IMG/VR virus record: IMGVR_UViG_3300023112_000008
Span: 1 to 64,000 of that record
Reading direction: 5' to 3' (one strand)
Length of the DNA: 64,000 bases
Source: a virus
Shown: positions 46,400 to 54,273 of the stretch, piece by piece
How the letters are laid out: every line of letters begins with the position of its first letter
How positions within the stretch are numbered: the stretch's first letter is position 1
Translations under genes and position numbers: made by a program
Notes under the pieces: generated by a model
The model's input: the letters and a program-made list of their open reading frames with translations, nothing else
The model's database searches: none
What the model was told of the DNA's origin: nothing

Positions 46400-48292
46400 A
46401 TGTCAGCGTCCACCAAGACTTATCTTGTAGTCTCTGCTCTACCAGTAGTGGTAGAGGACGGGGGCATCTCGATCAGCTACCAGCCGGGGGCTGTTTTCGA
46501 GGCTCTAACCTCGAACCCTTCTGTTGTAAGACTGCTCGGGATTGAGCAAATCATCGAGACGACAGGGCCTTCATCGACCGGAACAACGGTAATTCAAGGG
46601 CCCATTGGCCCTATCGGGCCTGTTGGTCCCATCGGCCCCATTGGTCCGAATGGGGGGCTCCTAGTCGCGCTCGTGATCGATCCCACAACCGGCGGGAACG
46701 ACATCGAGATGACCGATGCTGACAACATCATCGGCCAGTCTGATGGTGGTTGGGGAATCGGGACACCGGACGCGGGGGCGACTCTGCTCCGACCCGATAC
46801 GATTTATGTAAAGACCAGCATCATCATCGGGGACACGGTCACAGTCAACACTGGAGCGGTCACCGGCAGCGCCGCTCTATTAGTGATCTCCGGAGCGGCA
46901 ACTGACCTGAGCCTCTCTGGGGGCGATGCTGTAGCGCTCTCCAACGATAATGGTGGAGCTGTCGTCCTTACCGCTGGAGCAAAGAACGGTATAGGAACAG
47001 ACGGCAAGATCGAGTTCCGTGGAAACTACGCGAACCCCCTTGTCATGGACGTTGATGGAGCCGTCAACCTCTACGATACGTCTGCAAATAAGGTCATTGA
47101 GCTCCTTGCAGACCCAGGGGCTCTTAGGGTGGGCCGCAATACCGCACTGACCGCAGCCGAGGGTGACTTCATCTTTGGCAACGACGCTACGCTGACCGGA
47201 GTTCAGACAGGGATCCTATTCTGGGATGCGAGCACCTCGGAGCTGGTGCTCAGGGACAATACCGCCAACCGGATGATGCTTATTGGAGGGGCCTCAAATG
47301 AGCTCGCCATCTACGGCTCTACCGGCATTCGAGGGCTAAAGGCCACTGTAAACGGCGGAACGGCCGAGTTTAGAGCTGAAGACGCTGCGGACCGAACTGG
47401 AGTGGACGCGGTCCTATCTGTTCTCCTCCGTGGTGGAAATGCCGATGGGGTTGAGAACGGCGGTGTCCTCACACTGGAGGCGGGTCGCGCCCTTGGCTCA
47501 GGAACTGATGGCGAGCTACGCCTCCGAACCGGAAACACCGATAGGTGGATCGTCGGTCCGACCGGCCACCTCGTGGCCGGAGTCGATAACACCTATGACA
47601 TCGGCGCATCGGCGGCGACTCGCCCAAGAACCGTCTTCATCGGAACTAGCGGTGTAGTCGCGGAGGGAGGAACGAGCGCTGTCACGATCGGTGATGGCGC
47701 GATCACAGCCACCGTCGGGCTGGGACTCACGGCCGGGGCGGCAGGCGACCTAGACCTAGCTGCGCGTGGCAGCACCGCTATCCCATTTAACGAAGTCGGC
47801 CACCTGGCCTTTACCGGCACAGTGGCCGGGTTCTCGGTGGTTCGCGCCGTCAACACGATTGAGACGGCTGGCACACCAGACCTGGCCACCGTTCTTGGAC
47901 TTGGAAACACCACCGGCGCCAACGATATCCTGATTGCAGCAGGCCAGGAACTGACGGCCGCGCCGGGCGATTCGCTCTCAATCTCCTGCACCGACCCCGC
48001 AGGAGACACGGTTCCTGGAACCGTGACCATTTCCGCTGGTAACGCCAACGGTCCGACGAACAACGACGGTGGGGACGTCACGCTTCTGCCTGGTAATGAG
48101 AATGGTGCAGGGAATCCTGGCCGTATTCTCCTCACGTCTAGTGGCACATCCTATCCGCTTACGGACGCAACGACCTCTGGGCCCGCGCTGACCACGACGG
48201 CACAGACCCTTGTCGAGGCCATCAATGAACTTGATGTGGCCACTGCTACTGACTCGGACAACCACATTATCGCCAACCAGGTCTTTAGGTAG
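46400..48292 (+). CDS. Tail fibre protein 2 with collagen-like segment
   Basis: The 630-residue paralogue of the previous fibre has the same N-terminal domain (KTYLVVSALPVVVED, NPSVVRLLGIEQIIE), then a short collagen-like run (GPIGPIGPVGPIGPIGPNG) and beta-repeat shaft sequence (DNTYDIGASAATRPRTVFIG). Collagen-like Gly-X-Y runs give rigid trimers in phage fibres. It differs by roughly 150 added residues. It is likely a host-contact fibre. Confidence 0.68.
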   Translation: MSASTKTYLVVSALPVVVEDGGISISYQPGAVFEALTSNPSVVRLLGIEQIIETTGPSSTGTTVIQGPIGPIGPVGPIGPIGPNGGLLVALVIDPTTGGNDIEMTDADNIIGQSDGGWGIGTPDAGATLLRPDTIYVKTSIIIGDTVTVNTGAVTGSAALLVISGAATDLSLSGGDAVALSNDNGGAVVLTAGAKNGIGTDGKIEFRGNYANPLVMDVDGAVNLYDTSANKVIELLADPGALRVGRNTALTAAEGDFIFGNDATLTGVQTGILFWDASTSELVLRDNTANRMMLIGGASNELAIYGSTGIRGLKATVNGGTAEFRAEDAADRTGVDAVLSVLLRGGNADGVENGGVLTLEAGRALGSGTDGELRLRTGNTDRWIVGPTGHLVAGVDNTYDIGASAATRPRTVFIGTSGVVAEGGTSAVTIGDGAITATVGLGLTAGAAGDLDLAARGSTAIPFNEVGHLAFTGTVAGFSVVRAVNTIETAGTPDLATVLGLGNTTGANDILIAAGQELTAAPGDSLSISCTDPAGDTVPGTVTISAGNANGPTNNDGGDVTLLPGNENGAGNPGRILLTSSGTSYPLTDATTSGPALTTTAQTLVEAINELDVATATDSDNHIIANQVFR

Positions 48293-48300
48293 GGACGCCA

Positions 48301-48642
48301 ATGGCTACATTTTCAAAGGTAATTCTCTCAGGCAGTACTGATGGACGCCCCGTTTCTGTGGTGCAAACAGCCACCGCTGGTGATCTCTTACACACCGCTG
48401 ATGCCTCGGCGATCGATGAGGTATGGCTCTACGCGCTAAACCGGCATACGGGCGATGTCGTACTCACTATCGAGCTTGGCGGCGTAACCGCTGGTGATCT
48501 GATCACCGTTACCCTCACCGCTGATGGTGGGCCGGTGCTGATTGTTCCTGGCACGCCCATGACCAACAGCCTCGTAGTCCGAGCTTTTGCTGATACGACC
48601 GCTGTCGTATCAGTGTTCGGTTGGGTGAACAGGATCTCCTAA
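48301..48642 (+). CDS. Small structural (virion) protein
   Basis: This 113-residue beta-rich protein (TGDVVLTIELGGVTAGDLIT) looks like a compact beta sandwich. It lies 8 bp after the second fibre and overlaps the next gene (TAATG), so it belongs to the same unit. It may be a fibre tip or tail accessory protein. Confidence 0.5.
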   Translation: MATFSKVILSGSTDGRPVSVVQTATAGDLLHTADASAIDEVWLYALNRHTGDVVLTIELGGVTAGDLITVTLTADGGPVLIVPGTPMTNSLVVRAFADTTAVVSVFGWVNRIS

Positions 48643-48821
48643 TGGCTGTAACATTTGATTTAGGTAACGGCACTAGTGCCCATGTTGAGGATAACGCACA
48701 CCTAATCGATGTGCTTGGTAAGGGTATGGTCGAGGCGCAAAACGTCGTGCAGGGTGACAAAATCTGCAATGTTGCAGGCCAGCCTCATAACGAAGTCCTG
48801 TCTGCTCCGGTGGTCGTCTAA
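48642..48821 (+). CDS. Hypothetical 59-residue protein
   Basis: ATG 48642 overlaps the preceding TAA, and the gene ends in the base that starts the next ATG. The product is acidic and beta-like (VTFDLGNGTSAHVEDNAHLI). Packing supports a real gene; function unknown. Confidence 0.45.
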   Translation: MAVTFDLGNGTSAHVEDNAHLIDVLGKGMVEAQNVVQGDKICNVAGQPHNEVLSAPVVV

Positions 48822-51031
48822 TGGCTAACACGCCAGCAGCACAGATAGTCGTACTTATCGAAGGCGCGGCTCCGATTGTGTCCGTTCTCTTGGGCGGCGC
48901 TAGTCTTGGCGCTCAGGACGGGGCTGATTTGGGCACGGGCGGCGCTGCCGTGGCACAGGCAGAGGCCGCAGCACACGCGGGAACTATCGCCTTCAACCGC
49001 GCCGTGGAATTCAGGGACGACCGCTACGCGCTCACCGCCTCAACAGCCGGGGGCTTGAATCAGTCTGGCTGCTACCGGAGAGGTCAAGGTGGGGTTGAAC
49101 AGTGGGGCCTAGTTTCTGAGGCTGGTGACGAGGCTCTACAGGTTGGCGCGACCAGTGGACTGTTTGTTCTTCACCCGAATGGCGTCCCAACGCTCTGCTA
49201 TCTCAAGAACACTACCGGCAACAGGATCATGGCGTTTAGTACGACAGACGGCGTCAGCGGATCGAACTGGATCTCGACGGGCGTGATTGCTGCAACGGGG
49301 GCGACCGTTCTCCAGGCGGGTCAGGCTATTGCCTTCAAGAGTTCAATCGTTTGGTCGCATATCCGTCATTCTGATTCTGCGGGCAACGGCTGTATCACCC
49401 AGTTCGATTTCAGTACGGGGCTGCTCACGCGCTACGACCCTGTAGCTCTCTTCGACGCGGTCAACCCAGGCTGCTCTTACGGGCTGCACGTTCACGACAG
49501 CGTCTTGTTCGTGTTCGGCTGGACACCAGGGACGGCAGGCTACAGCGTGGCTAAACTCGCTGGTTCGTTCGCAGCCGTCCAGACCGCTACGAATCAGTTT
49601 GGCGAAGCTGCCGCTGGTAACACGGGAGCCTACGGTCACTCGGCCATGTTCACTGACCCGGCCACTGGAGACCTGATCGTCTTCATGTCTGGCGACACGA
49701 ACGGTGGTGGCGGTATCCCCGGTGTCCGTGTCGGACGCATTCAAAACGCAACCGGCGGTTCCCCTTCGTTCTCGGAGATCCAAGCGACAGTCTTGGGTGC
49801 TGTCGAAGGGGCAGATAAATACGCAGCCGGTGGCGGGGCCGCGAGCGAGATTCGCCGCTTCTCTGTTTTCGTAGACATCGTCACTGCCCCTGGCACTGTT
49901 CGCACGTTCATTTACACCTGGCTCCCTGGCGGCACTACCGAGTGCTGGGAGTGGAAGGGTATCGGAGCAGAGATCGAGTCGGTCGGTGCGGGTGCTGGGA
50001 TTTCCGACAACTACGCGATCCCCTACGTGACGGCGGGTGGGGGACACCGTACACCCAGCACGGCGCGAATCTCAATCGGCGACATCGCGAATCCACCCGC
50101 TGAAGTCTCGGGTGGCACTCAGATATTCTTCCGCGCAGCAGGAGCAGATACAGCCAAGACTCTCCAGTTCAGAGGCTCCGACAACCAAGGCGCACCGACC
50201 ACTATCGTTCCTATCGTTGCTGCGTCTCTCACGTTAACCAAGCCATTGCTCGACCTTGACCTGGAGGTCTACTACAAATTCAACGACAACGGTGACGACT
50301 CCTCCCCCAACCTTCGGCACCTCACCTACTCAGGCGCTGAAGCCTACGCGACCGGGAGGTTTGGGAACGGTTACTCGCTAGCGGGCGTGGACGGCGTCCA
50401 CGCCGAAACGAGCCCTACTGATCTCACCGCTCTTGAGTTGGTCGGCCACTACACGATCTCCGCGTGGATCAATCTCACGTCGCTGGCCACGCGCTCCGTG
50501 ATCTGCGAGAAATATAGCAACCCTGGAGGCTGGACTCTCTACGTCGAACCCACAGGAGAAGTTGAGTTCGTCTACAACGGCACAGGCATAGTCCTCACAC
50601 CTACGGGGGACATTACCGCTGCGACCCTCCAGCACGTCATGGTGGTCGCAGACGGAGATACGATCAAGATTTTCGTAGACGGGGTCGAGCGTGCGTCCAC
50701 TGCATTCGTAGCCAATGCAGCCACCGCTACTCCGTTCTGGATCGGAGACTCGGTGAGTCAAGTCGCGCCATTCAACGGAGTGATTGACGAGCTTGCAATT
50801 TGGACACGAGCCTTGGGCGCAACTGAGCGCGGGTACGTCTACAATTCAGGCGCAGGCTTTGAGCTAGAGGGGCTCACTCCCTACGCGGCGGGTCAGCCGT
50901 CGATCAGTGCGAACACTGTTATCAATCTGACCCCAGACGGCGGTAGGACGCTCTACAGCGTGATCCTCGACACGGCGAGCGCGGGCATTGACGAGGGCGA
51001 CACGGGCCTCTTGATCGCAGAACTGGCATAG
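48821..51031 (+). CDS. Tail protein with a LamG/concanavalin-like lectin domain
   Basis: The 736-residue protein has a long N-terminal beta-rich region and a C-terminal LamG-type domain (about 485-690: LEVYYKFNDNGDDSSPN, YTISAWINLTS, GVIDELAIWTRAL). LamG domains bind glycans, so it is a candidate receptor-binding protein for a host surface polysaccharide. It follows the fibre genes, which fits. Confidence 0.7.
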   Translation: MANTPAAQIVVLIEGAAPIVSVLLGGASLGAQDGADLGTGGAAVAQAEAAAHAGTIAFNRAVEFRDDRYALTASTAGGLNQSGCYRRGQGGVEQWGLVSEAGDEALQVGATSGLFVLHPNGVPTLCYLKNTTGNRIMAFSTTDGVSGSNWISTGVIAATGATVLQAGQAIAFKSSIVWSHIRHSDSAGNGCITQFDFSTGLLTRYDPVALFDAVNPGCSYGLHVHDSVLFVFGWTPGTAGYSVAKLAGSFAAVQTATNQFGEAAAGNTGAYGHSAMFTDPATGDLIVFMSGDTNGGGGIPGVRVGRIQNATGGSPSFSEIQATVLGAVEGADKYAAGGGAASEIRRFSVFVDIVTAPGTVRTFIYTWLPGGTTECWEWKGIGAEIESVGAGAGISDNYAIPYVTAGGGHRTPSTARISIGDIANPPAEVSGGTQIFFRAAGADTAKTLQFRGSDNQGAPTTIVPIVAASLTLTKPLLDLDLEVYYKFNDNGDDSSPNLRHLTYSGAEAYATGRFGNGYSLAGVDGVHAETSPTDLTALELVGHYTISAWINLTSLATRSVICEKYSNPGGWTLYVEPTGEVEFVYNGTGIVLTPTGDITAATLQHVMVVADGDTIKIFVDGVERASTAFVANAATATPFWIGDSVSQVAPFNGVIDELAIWTRALGATERGYVYNSGAGFELEGLTPYAAGQPSISANTVINLTPDGGRTLYSVILDTASAGIDEGDTGLLIAELA

Positions 51032-51035
51032 TTCT

Positions 51036-51263
51036 GTGGCCGAATTAAGCGCACCATTCCTCTGGACGAAAGGGGCAGCACAAACACCACGCCCTAGTGC
51101 TCCATTCCTCTGGACGAAGGGGGCGGCTCAGACTCCGCGCCCCAGTGCGCCTTTCCGATGGCTGAAGGGCGCCCCAGTGCTTCCCTCCCTGGTGACTACA
51201 GGGCTGAAGCCTAGATTCTTCCCTAGAAATAGAAGATTCGATCTTCCGGGGCCGATTTCGTAG
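51036..51263 (+). CDS. Short protein with tandem 16-residue repeats
   Basis: This 75-residue frame starts at GTG just after the lectin gene. Its first 48 residues are three tandem units of SAPFLWTKGAAQTPRP (the third degenerate), encoded by 48-bp DNA repeats. The rest is basic. No clear ribosome-binding site. It may be a virion peptide or a recent repeat expansion; function unknown. Confidence 0.35.
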   Translation: MAELSAPFLWTKGAAQTPRPSAPFLWTKGAAQTPRPSAPFRWLKGAPVLPSLVTTGLKPRFFPRNRRFDLPGPIS

Positions 51264-51340
51264 TCATCGCATCAGCTGATGACATTTAGGTCATTCTCTG
51301 GTACGCTCCATCAATCCCCGGTAAGTGCAGGAGAATACAC

Positions 51341-51667
51341 ATGACAGACCCCATTACGTCACTCCCACAAGAGATCGTGCCGCAAACCGAGAAACCAGCT
51401 GTCGCGCCGCCGCCTGTCCCAGTGCAGGTCGAACGGGTCGTATTCCTGGCGGCTCGGCTTCGCGAGCTCCTCGCCACAGAGGCAAACCTTAGGACTCTAG
51501 TGGCCGAGCTACAATCCGAGAATGCCCTTTTCCGGGCTAAGCAGTCGCAGTCTGAGATTGATGGACTTGAGGCGGAGTTCGATGTAGGAGAGGGCACGGT
51601 CCTCCAGAAGCGACCTGATGGGAGTGTTTGGCGAATCCCACCAGAGCTTCTGCAGAAGCAGGGCTAG
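51341..51667 (+). CDS. Coiled-coil protein
   Basis: This 108-residue protein has CAGGAG before its ATG. A Pro-rich N-terminus leads into a coiled coil (RLRELLATEANLRTLVAELQ) and a small C-terminal part. It may be a structural or chaperone factor for the preceding tail proteins. Its stop overlaps the convergent gene in CTAG. Confidence 0.5.
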   Translation: MTDPITSLPQEIVPQTEKPAVAPPPVPVQVERVVFLAARLRELLATEANLRTLVAELQSENALFRAKQSQSEIDGLEAEFDVGEGTVLQKRPDGSVWRIPPELLQKQG

Positions 51668-52011
51668 TCGATCTCAGCTGATTTACGGGCCGCAAGGCAG
51701 GCGAACTCGCTCGGAATGAACTCCCTACAAGCATCAGGACGTGCATCGTAGATTGAACAAGAGCACTGCTTTCCTACAGACCCACGAAGCGATATGCAGG
51801 TCACGAGCCCCTGAACGTTCGTCTTGGTTCGCACCCCTATCTCGAAGGGGTCGTTTATCTTGCTGACGAGGCGTCTGACCGTCTTCTCGGTATACGCCAG
51901 TCGGAGACGACGAACATCGCCATCCCCGACATAGACGTAGGTATCAGCCTTGTTGGAGGAGATACAGCATGCCCCGCAGGACTTGCAGTCAATGCCCTCC
52001 GGGTCGACCAA
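51664..52011 (-). CDS. YkgJ-like cysteine-cluster protein
   Basis: The 115-residue protein carries CKSCGACC at 9-16 and further Cys in CSCSIYDARPDACREF, the signature of the YkgJ/UPF0153 family, thought to bind zinc or an iron-sulfur cluster. Its role in phages is unknown. TTG start directly after the stop of the L7/L12-like gene, so it is probably coupled to it. Confidence 0.65.
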   Translation of the reverse strand: MVDPEGIDCKSCGACCISSNKADTYVYVGDGDVRRLRLAYTEKTVRRLVSKINDPFEIGVRTKTNVQGLVTCISLRGSVGKQCSCSIYDARPDACREFIPSEFACLAARKSAEID

Positions 52012-52338
52012 CTACATGTCCCCGATTAGGGTTAGCGCGTTCCGCAAATTAGCGCGAGCCTCGTCTATCTCACCGTTACCAAGAGCCTCTTCTGCGGTAT
52101 GAATACAGCCGAGGGCGGTTAGACGATCGAGGGGTCCTGGGTCAGTGAAGACCCTAGCTCCGCATTCACGCAACTTCATGGCGAGTGCTTGGGTCATGGC
52201 CGGGTTCAAGTCCGGAAGAACGACCGGAGCCATGTCCATCCATTGTTTGGAGGTCTTGAGGTCGAACCCGTAGGCGGACCTGATCTCCTTAATCACTGCG
52301 ATCTTCTTCTGCCCTGCGTTCTCCAGTTTAATGGCCAT
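52012..52338 (-). CDS. Ribosomal protein L7/L12 C-terminal domain-like protein
   Basis: Residues 4-63 align well with the C-terminal domain of ribosomal protein bL12: KLENAGQKKIAVIKEIRSA, then LKTSKQWMDMAP and AMKLRECGARVF match the usual AGA-K-AVIK-VR, LKEAK-LV-AP and LK-LEEAGA-V. That domain recruits translation GTPases. The bL12 N-terminal dimer domain that binds the ribosome is absent, and an extra helical part follows. It might act as a decoy or modulator of host translation factors. Confidence 0.65.
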   Translation of the reverse strand: MAIKLENAGQKKIAVIKEIRSAYGFDLKTSKQWMDMAPVVLPDLNPAMTQALAMKLRECGARVFTDPGPLDRLTALGCIHTAEEALGNGEIDEARANLRNALTLIGDM

Positions 52339-52365
52339 TAGGACCTCCCTTCTCTCTGATACTTT

Positions 52366-52884
52366 CTACCCGATCTGCTCGGGCTTCTTGGAGAGCCTAC
52401 CACCGCCGCATGCTGGGCATTTAGCTTCACTGGTTTGGTAGGAGTCGTTGCTTGTAGTGAATGGCAGGGTGCATGTGAGGCATAGAACGCCAATGTTCGC
52501 TGGTCCGTCGGTGATGGTTGCCGGGCCCCCATCACCGCGCTTGAACATCTGAGTAGGAGCACGTCTGTGCGCTGCCCTATCGGCAGCAACTGCAGCTTCC
52601 GCGCAGGGGTCGCAGTATTCCGCGTGATTGTCGACCCCGTGCTCGCAGAGGTCCACACCAGCCGGTAAGAGCTTCGTAGTGTCTGGGTGAGATCGTATGT
52701 GGATATCAAGTAGGTCCTCAATCGATGCCCAGACGGCGAAGGAGTCCTTTCCGGTCATCCACCTTGTGACGGCAGAGCCGTCCTCGAAAACGGCTACCTG
52801 TGCAACGCGACCTGTTCCGGAAACACCGGTCTGATCTGTAATGCGGATCATGTTGTAGAGGCCAGGAGGGTATGAAGTAGTCAT
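52366..52884 (-). CDS. Hypothetical protein with zinc ribbons
   Basis: This 172-residue protein has an N-terminal beta domain, a middle with CEHGVDNHAEYCDPC, and a C-terminal zinc ribbon (CLTC ... CPACGGG). Its ATG overlaps the start codon of the divergent gene at 52883 within CATG. The zinc sites suggest nucleic-acid or protein binding. Function unknown. Confidence 0.5.
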   Translation of the reverse strand: MTTSYPPGLYNMIRITDQTGVSGTGRVAQVAVFEDGSAVTRWMTGKDSFAVWASIEDLLDIHIRSHPDTTKLLPAGVDLCEHGVDNHAEYCDPCAEAAVAADRAAHRRAPTQMFKRGDGGPATITDGPANIGVLCLTCTLPFTTSNDSYQTSEAKCPACGGGRLSKKPEQIG

Positions 52885-53164
52885 GCCCTCTCATACTAGA
52901 ACCAAGGTCTATTTCATAGAAAATACTGAGACGGGCCGCATCAAAGTGGGGTTCACGACAAGCTCGGTTAACGCTCGCGTAGTTGCGCTTCAGACGGGAT
53001 CTGATTGCCAGTTACGACTTCTTGGTTCCGTTATCGCGGATCAAGCGGCGGGGACAACAGAGCTCCAGCTTCACAGGCTGTTCAGTAGGTGGCACCACCG
53101 TGGCGAGTGGTTTACTAGAGAGATCCTCCCGATGGTCGTGGAACTGCTTTCGGAACCAACTTAA
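52883..53164 (+). CDS. T5orf172/MUG113-type GIY-YIG-related protein
   Basis: The 93-residue protein matches the small GIY-YIG-like family (VYFIENTETGRIKVGFT, AGTTELQLHRLFSRWHHRGEW, the Glu-x-x-x-His and Trp being typical). Such proteins are possible nucleases. AGGAGGG lies before the ATG, and its GAGGG could pair with CCCTC just after the start codon. The gene diverges from 52884 with overlapping start codons. Confidence 0.7.
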   Translation: MPSHTRTKVYFIENTETGRIKVGFTTSSVNARVVALQTGSDCQLRLLGSVIADQAAGTTELQLHRLFSRWHHRGEWFTREILPMVVELLSEPT

Positions 53165-53666
53165 CGTATACGCTCCGCTTCGACCGGCGAATGGTGACTA
53201 TCTTTGCGTCCACCAATCTGTATACGAGCCACTCCACTACATCATGTGGAACGCGTAGATCCCTAGAGAGCGCCGGGATTGATGACTGATTAAGTTGGAT
53301 CGCACCGAGTAGGTCTTGGGCTACATAACCGTCGATAGGAGGTGTCGTAGTTATGATCTCCTCCTCGCGTGCTTCCTCCCGACGTTGTATCTTGGCTGCA
53401 TAGGGCATCATTACTACATGATCGAGACAGTAAGGTTTGTTTCCGACGGTGCGGCCCGTGCAATCTGGAATCTCACATGGGGGACCATAGCAACGAGCAG
53501 ACCCGCGACGACGCCTCGCCGGTTTGTTAGACGATCTGCGAAGAGCTTCGATGAACAAAAGTCGCCTGTCTGTTGCCAACGCCCTTGGCCCCCTGCTCGC
53601 GGTACTTACCTCTGATGCGCCCTTTAATACCTTACAGCCATAGTCCATAAACCGCATGAATCTCAT
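53115..53666 (-). CDS. Hypothetical zinc-binding, winged-helix protein
   Basis: The frame starts at 53666, with a more likely ATG at 53648 (about 177 residues); neither has a good ribosome-binding site. It has a basic middle with CEIPDC and YCLDH (zinc knuckle as in phage HNH proteins) and a C-terminal winged helix (SSIPALSRDLRVPHDVVEWL). It overlaps 50 bp of the convergent gene. Possibly a remnant or relative of homing-endonuclease targeting arms. Confidence 0.45.
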   Translation of the reverse strand: MRFMRFMDYGCKVLKGASEVSTASRGPRALATDRRLLFIEALRRSSNKPARRRRGSARCYGPPCEIPDCTGRTVGNKPYCLDHVVMMPYAAKIQRREEAREEEIITTTPPIDGYVAQDLLGAIQLNQSSIPALSRDLRVPHDVVEWLVYRLVDAKIVTIRRSKRSVYVKLVPKAVPRPSGGSL

Positions 53667-54180
53667 TTACACGCATAGGTCTGGTGGTCGTATTTGGCAG
53701 GGGGATAAGAACGACGTTAAAGCCCTCCTTCAGCGCCCTAATAAAGAAGTTGATCTAATCGGTCTATTTGCGCAGGAGTTTCAGCCGACTGATCCAAATA
53801 ATCATTACGAACTACTTAGGGGCGGGTACGACGATAATGACGCTGCAAATGATGATGAGTTGAAAAAAGTTGGAGAATTAGCCAGTCATTTCTCGGATAG
53901 ATTCGCGGTTGCTCTACGCGAGGGGAAAGGGTGCGTGTCGTCGTGCAACATGGGCCTCAATCGCTCTGGGTTGGTGACGGCTCTTACGTTGATGAAAGCG
54001 ACCCACATGGGACCTGAAGAGGCGATCAGTCTTGTGAGGCGGAATAGGACTCCCCAACAAGGGTTGAGCGCCCTCTGCAACAGAAAATTCGTGGAAATGA
54101 TCCGCAAACTTGGCGCTACAAGCGGGTCTAAGTCGACCTGGACCAAGTGGAACAGGGAATCTCCGAAAGCGCGGCGGTAA
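53656..54180 (+). CDS. Dual-specificity phosphatase-like protein
   Basis: The 174-residue protein has the C-x5-R-S phosphatase loop SCNMGLNRSG (Cys97, Arg103) and an upstream acidic loop (GGYDDND) that can supply the general acid. The C-terminal helices (PEEAISLVRRNRTP) fit the dual-specificity fold. It could remove phosphate from proteins or from RNA 5' ends. Ser replaces the usual His before the active Cys. Start overlaps the divergent gene. Confidence 0.65.
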   Translation: MNLIYTHRSGGRIWQGDKNDVKALLQRPNKEVDLIGLFAQEFQPTDPNNHYELLRGGYDDNDAANDDELKKVGELASHFSDRFAVALREGKGCVSSCNMGLNRSGLVTALTLMKATHMGPEEAISLVRRNRTPQQGLSALCNRKFVEMIRKLGATSGSKSTWTKWNRESPKARR

Positions 54181-54200
54181 TATGGACCGACGCATCCGAT

Positions 54201-54231
54201 TCTGTTAGACTCAGTTGTGGTGATGCACAAC
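54201..54231 (+). promoter_or_regulatory. Putative promoter ahead of the endonuclease/tube genes
   Basis: TGGACC (54184 region) and TAGACT (54206-54211) form a weak sigma70-like pair. The block TCTG-TAGACTCA-TTG-TG-TGATGCACA is nearly repeated before the tail-tube paralogue (57552-57578). GTTGTG (54214-54219) and CACAAC (54226-54231) form a perfect 6-bp hairpin in the leader. Confidence 0.45.
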
Positions 54232-54256
54232 ACGAGCATCTGTCACAGGAGACGAC

Positions 54257-54273
54257 ATGGCCAGAGCAGTTGA
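54257..54273 (+). repeat. Repeat of the tail-tube gene start (copy at the Vsr-like gene)
   Basis: The first 17 bp of the endonuclease gene match 55116-55132, the tube gene start, in 16 positions. The one difference (GCC/GCT) is synonymous for Ala. ACAGGAG lies upstream of both. Confidence 0.75.
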
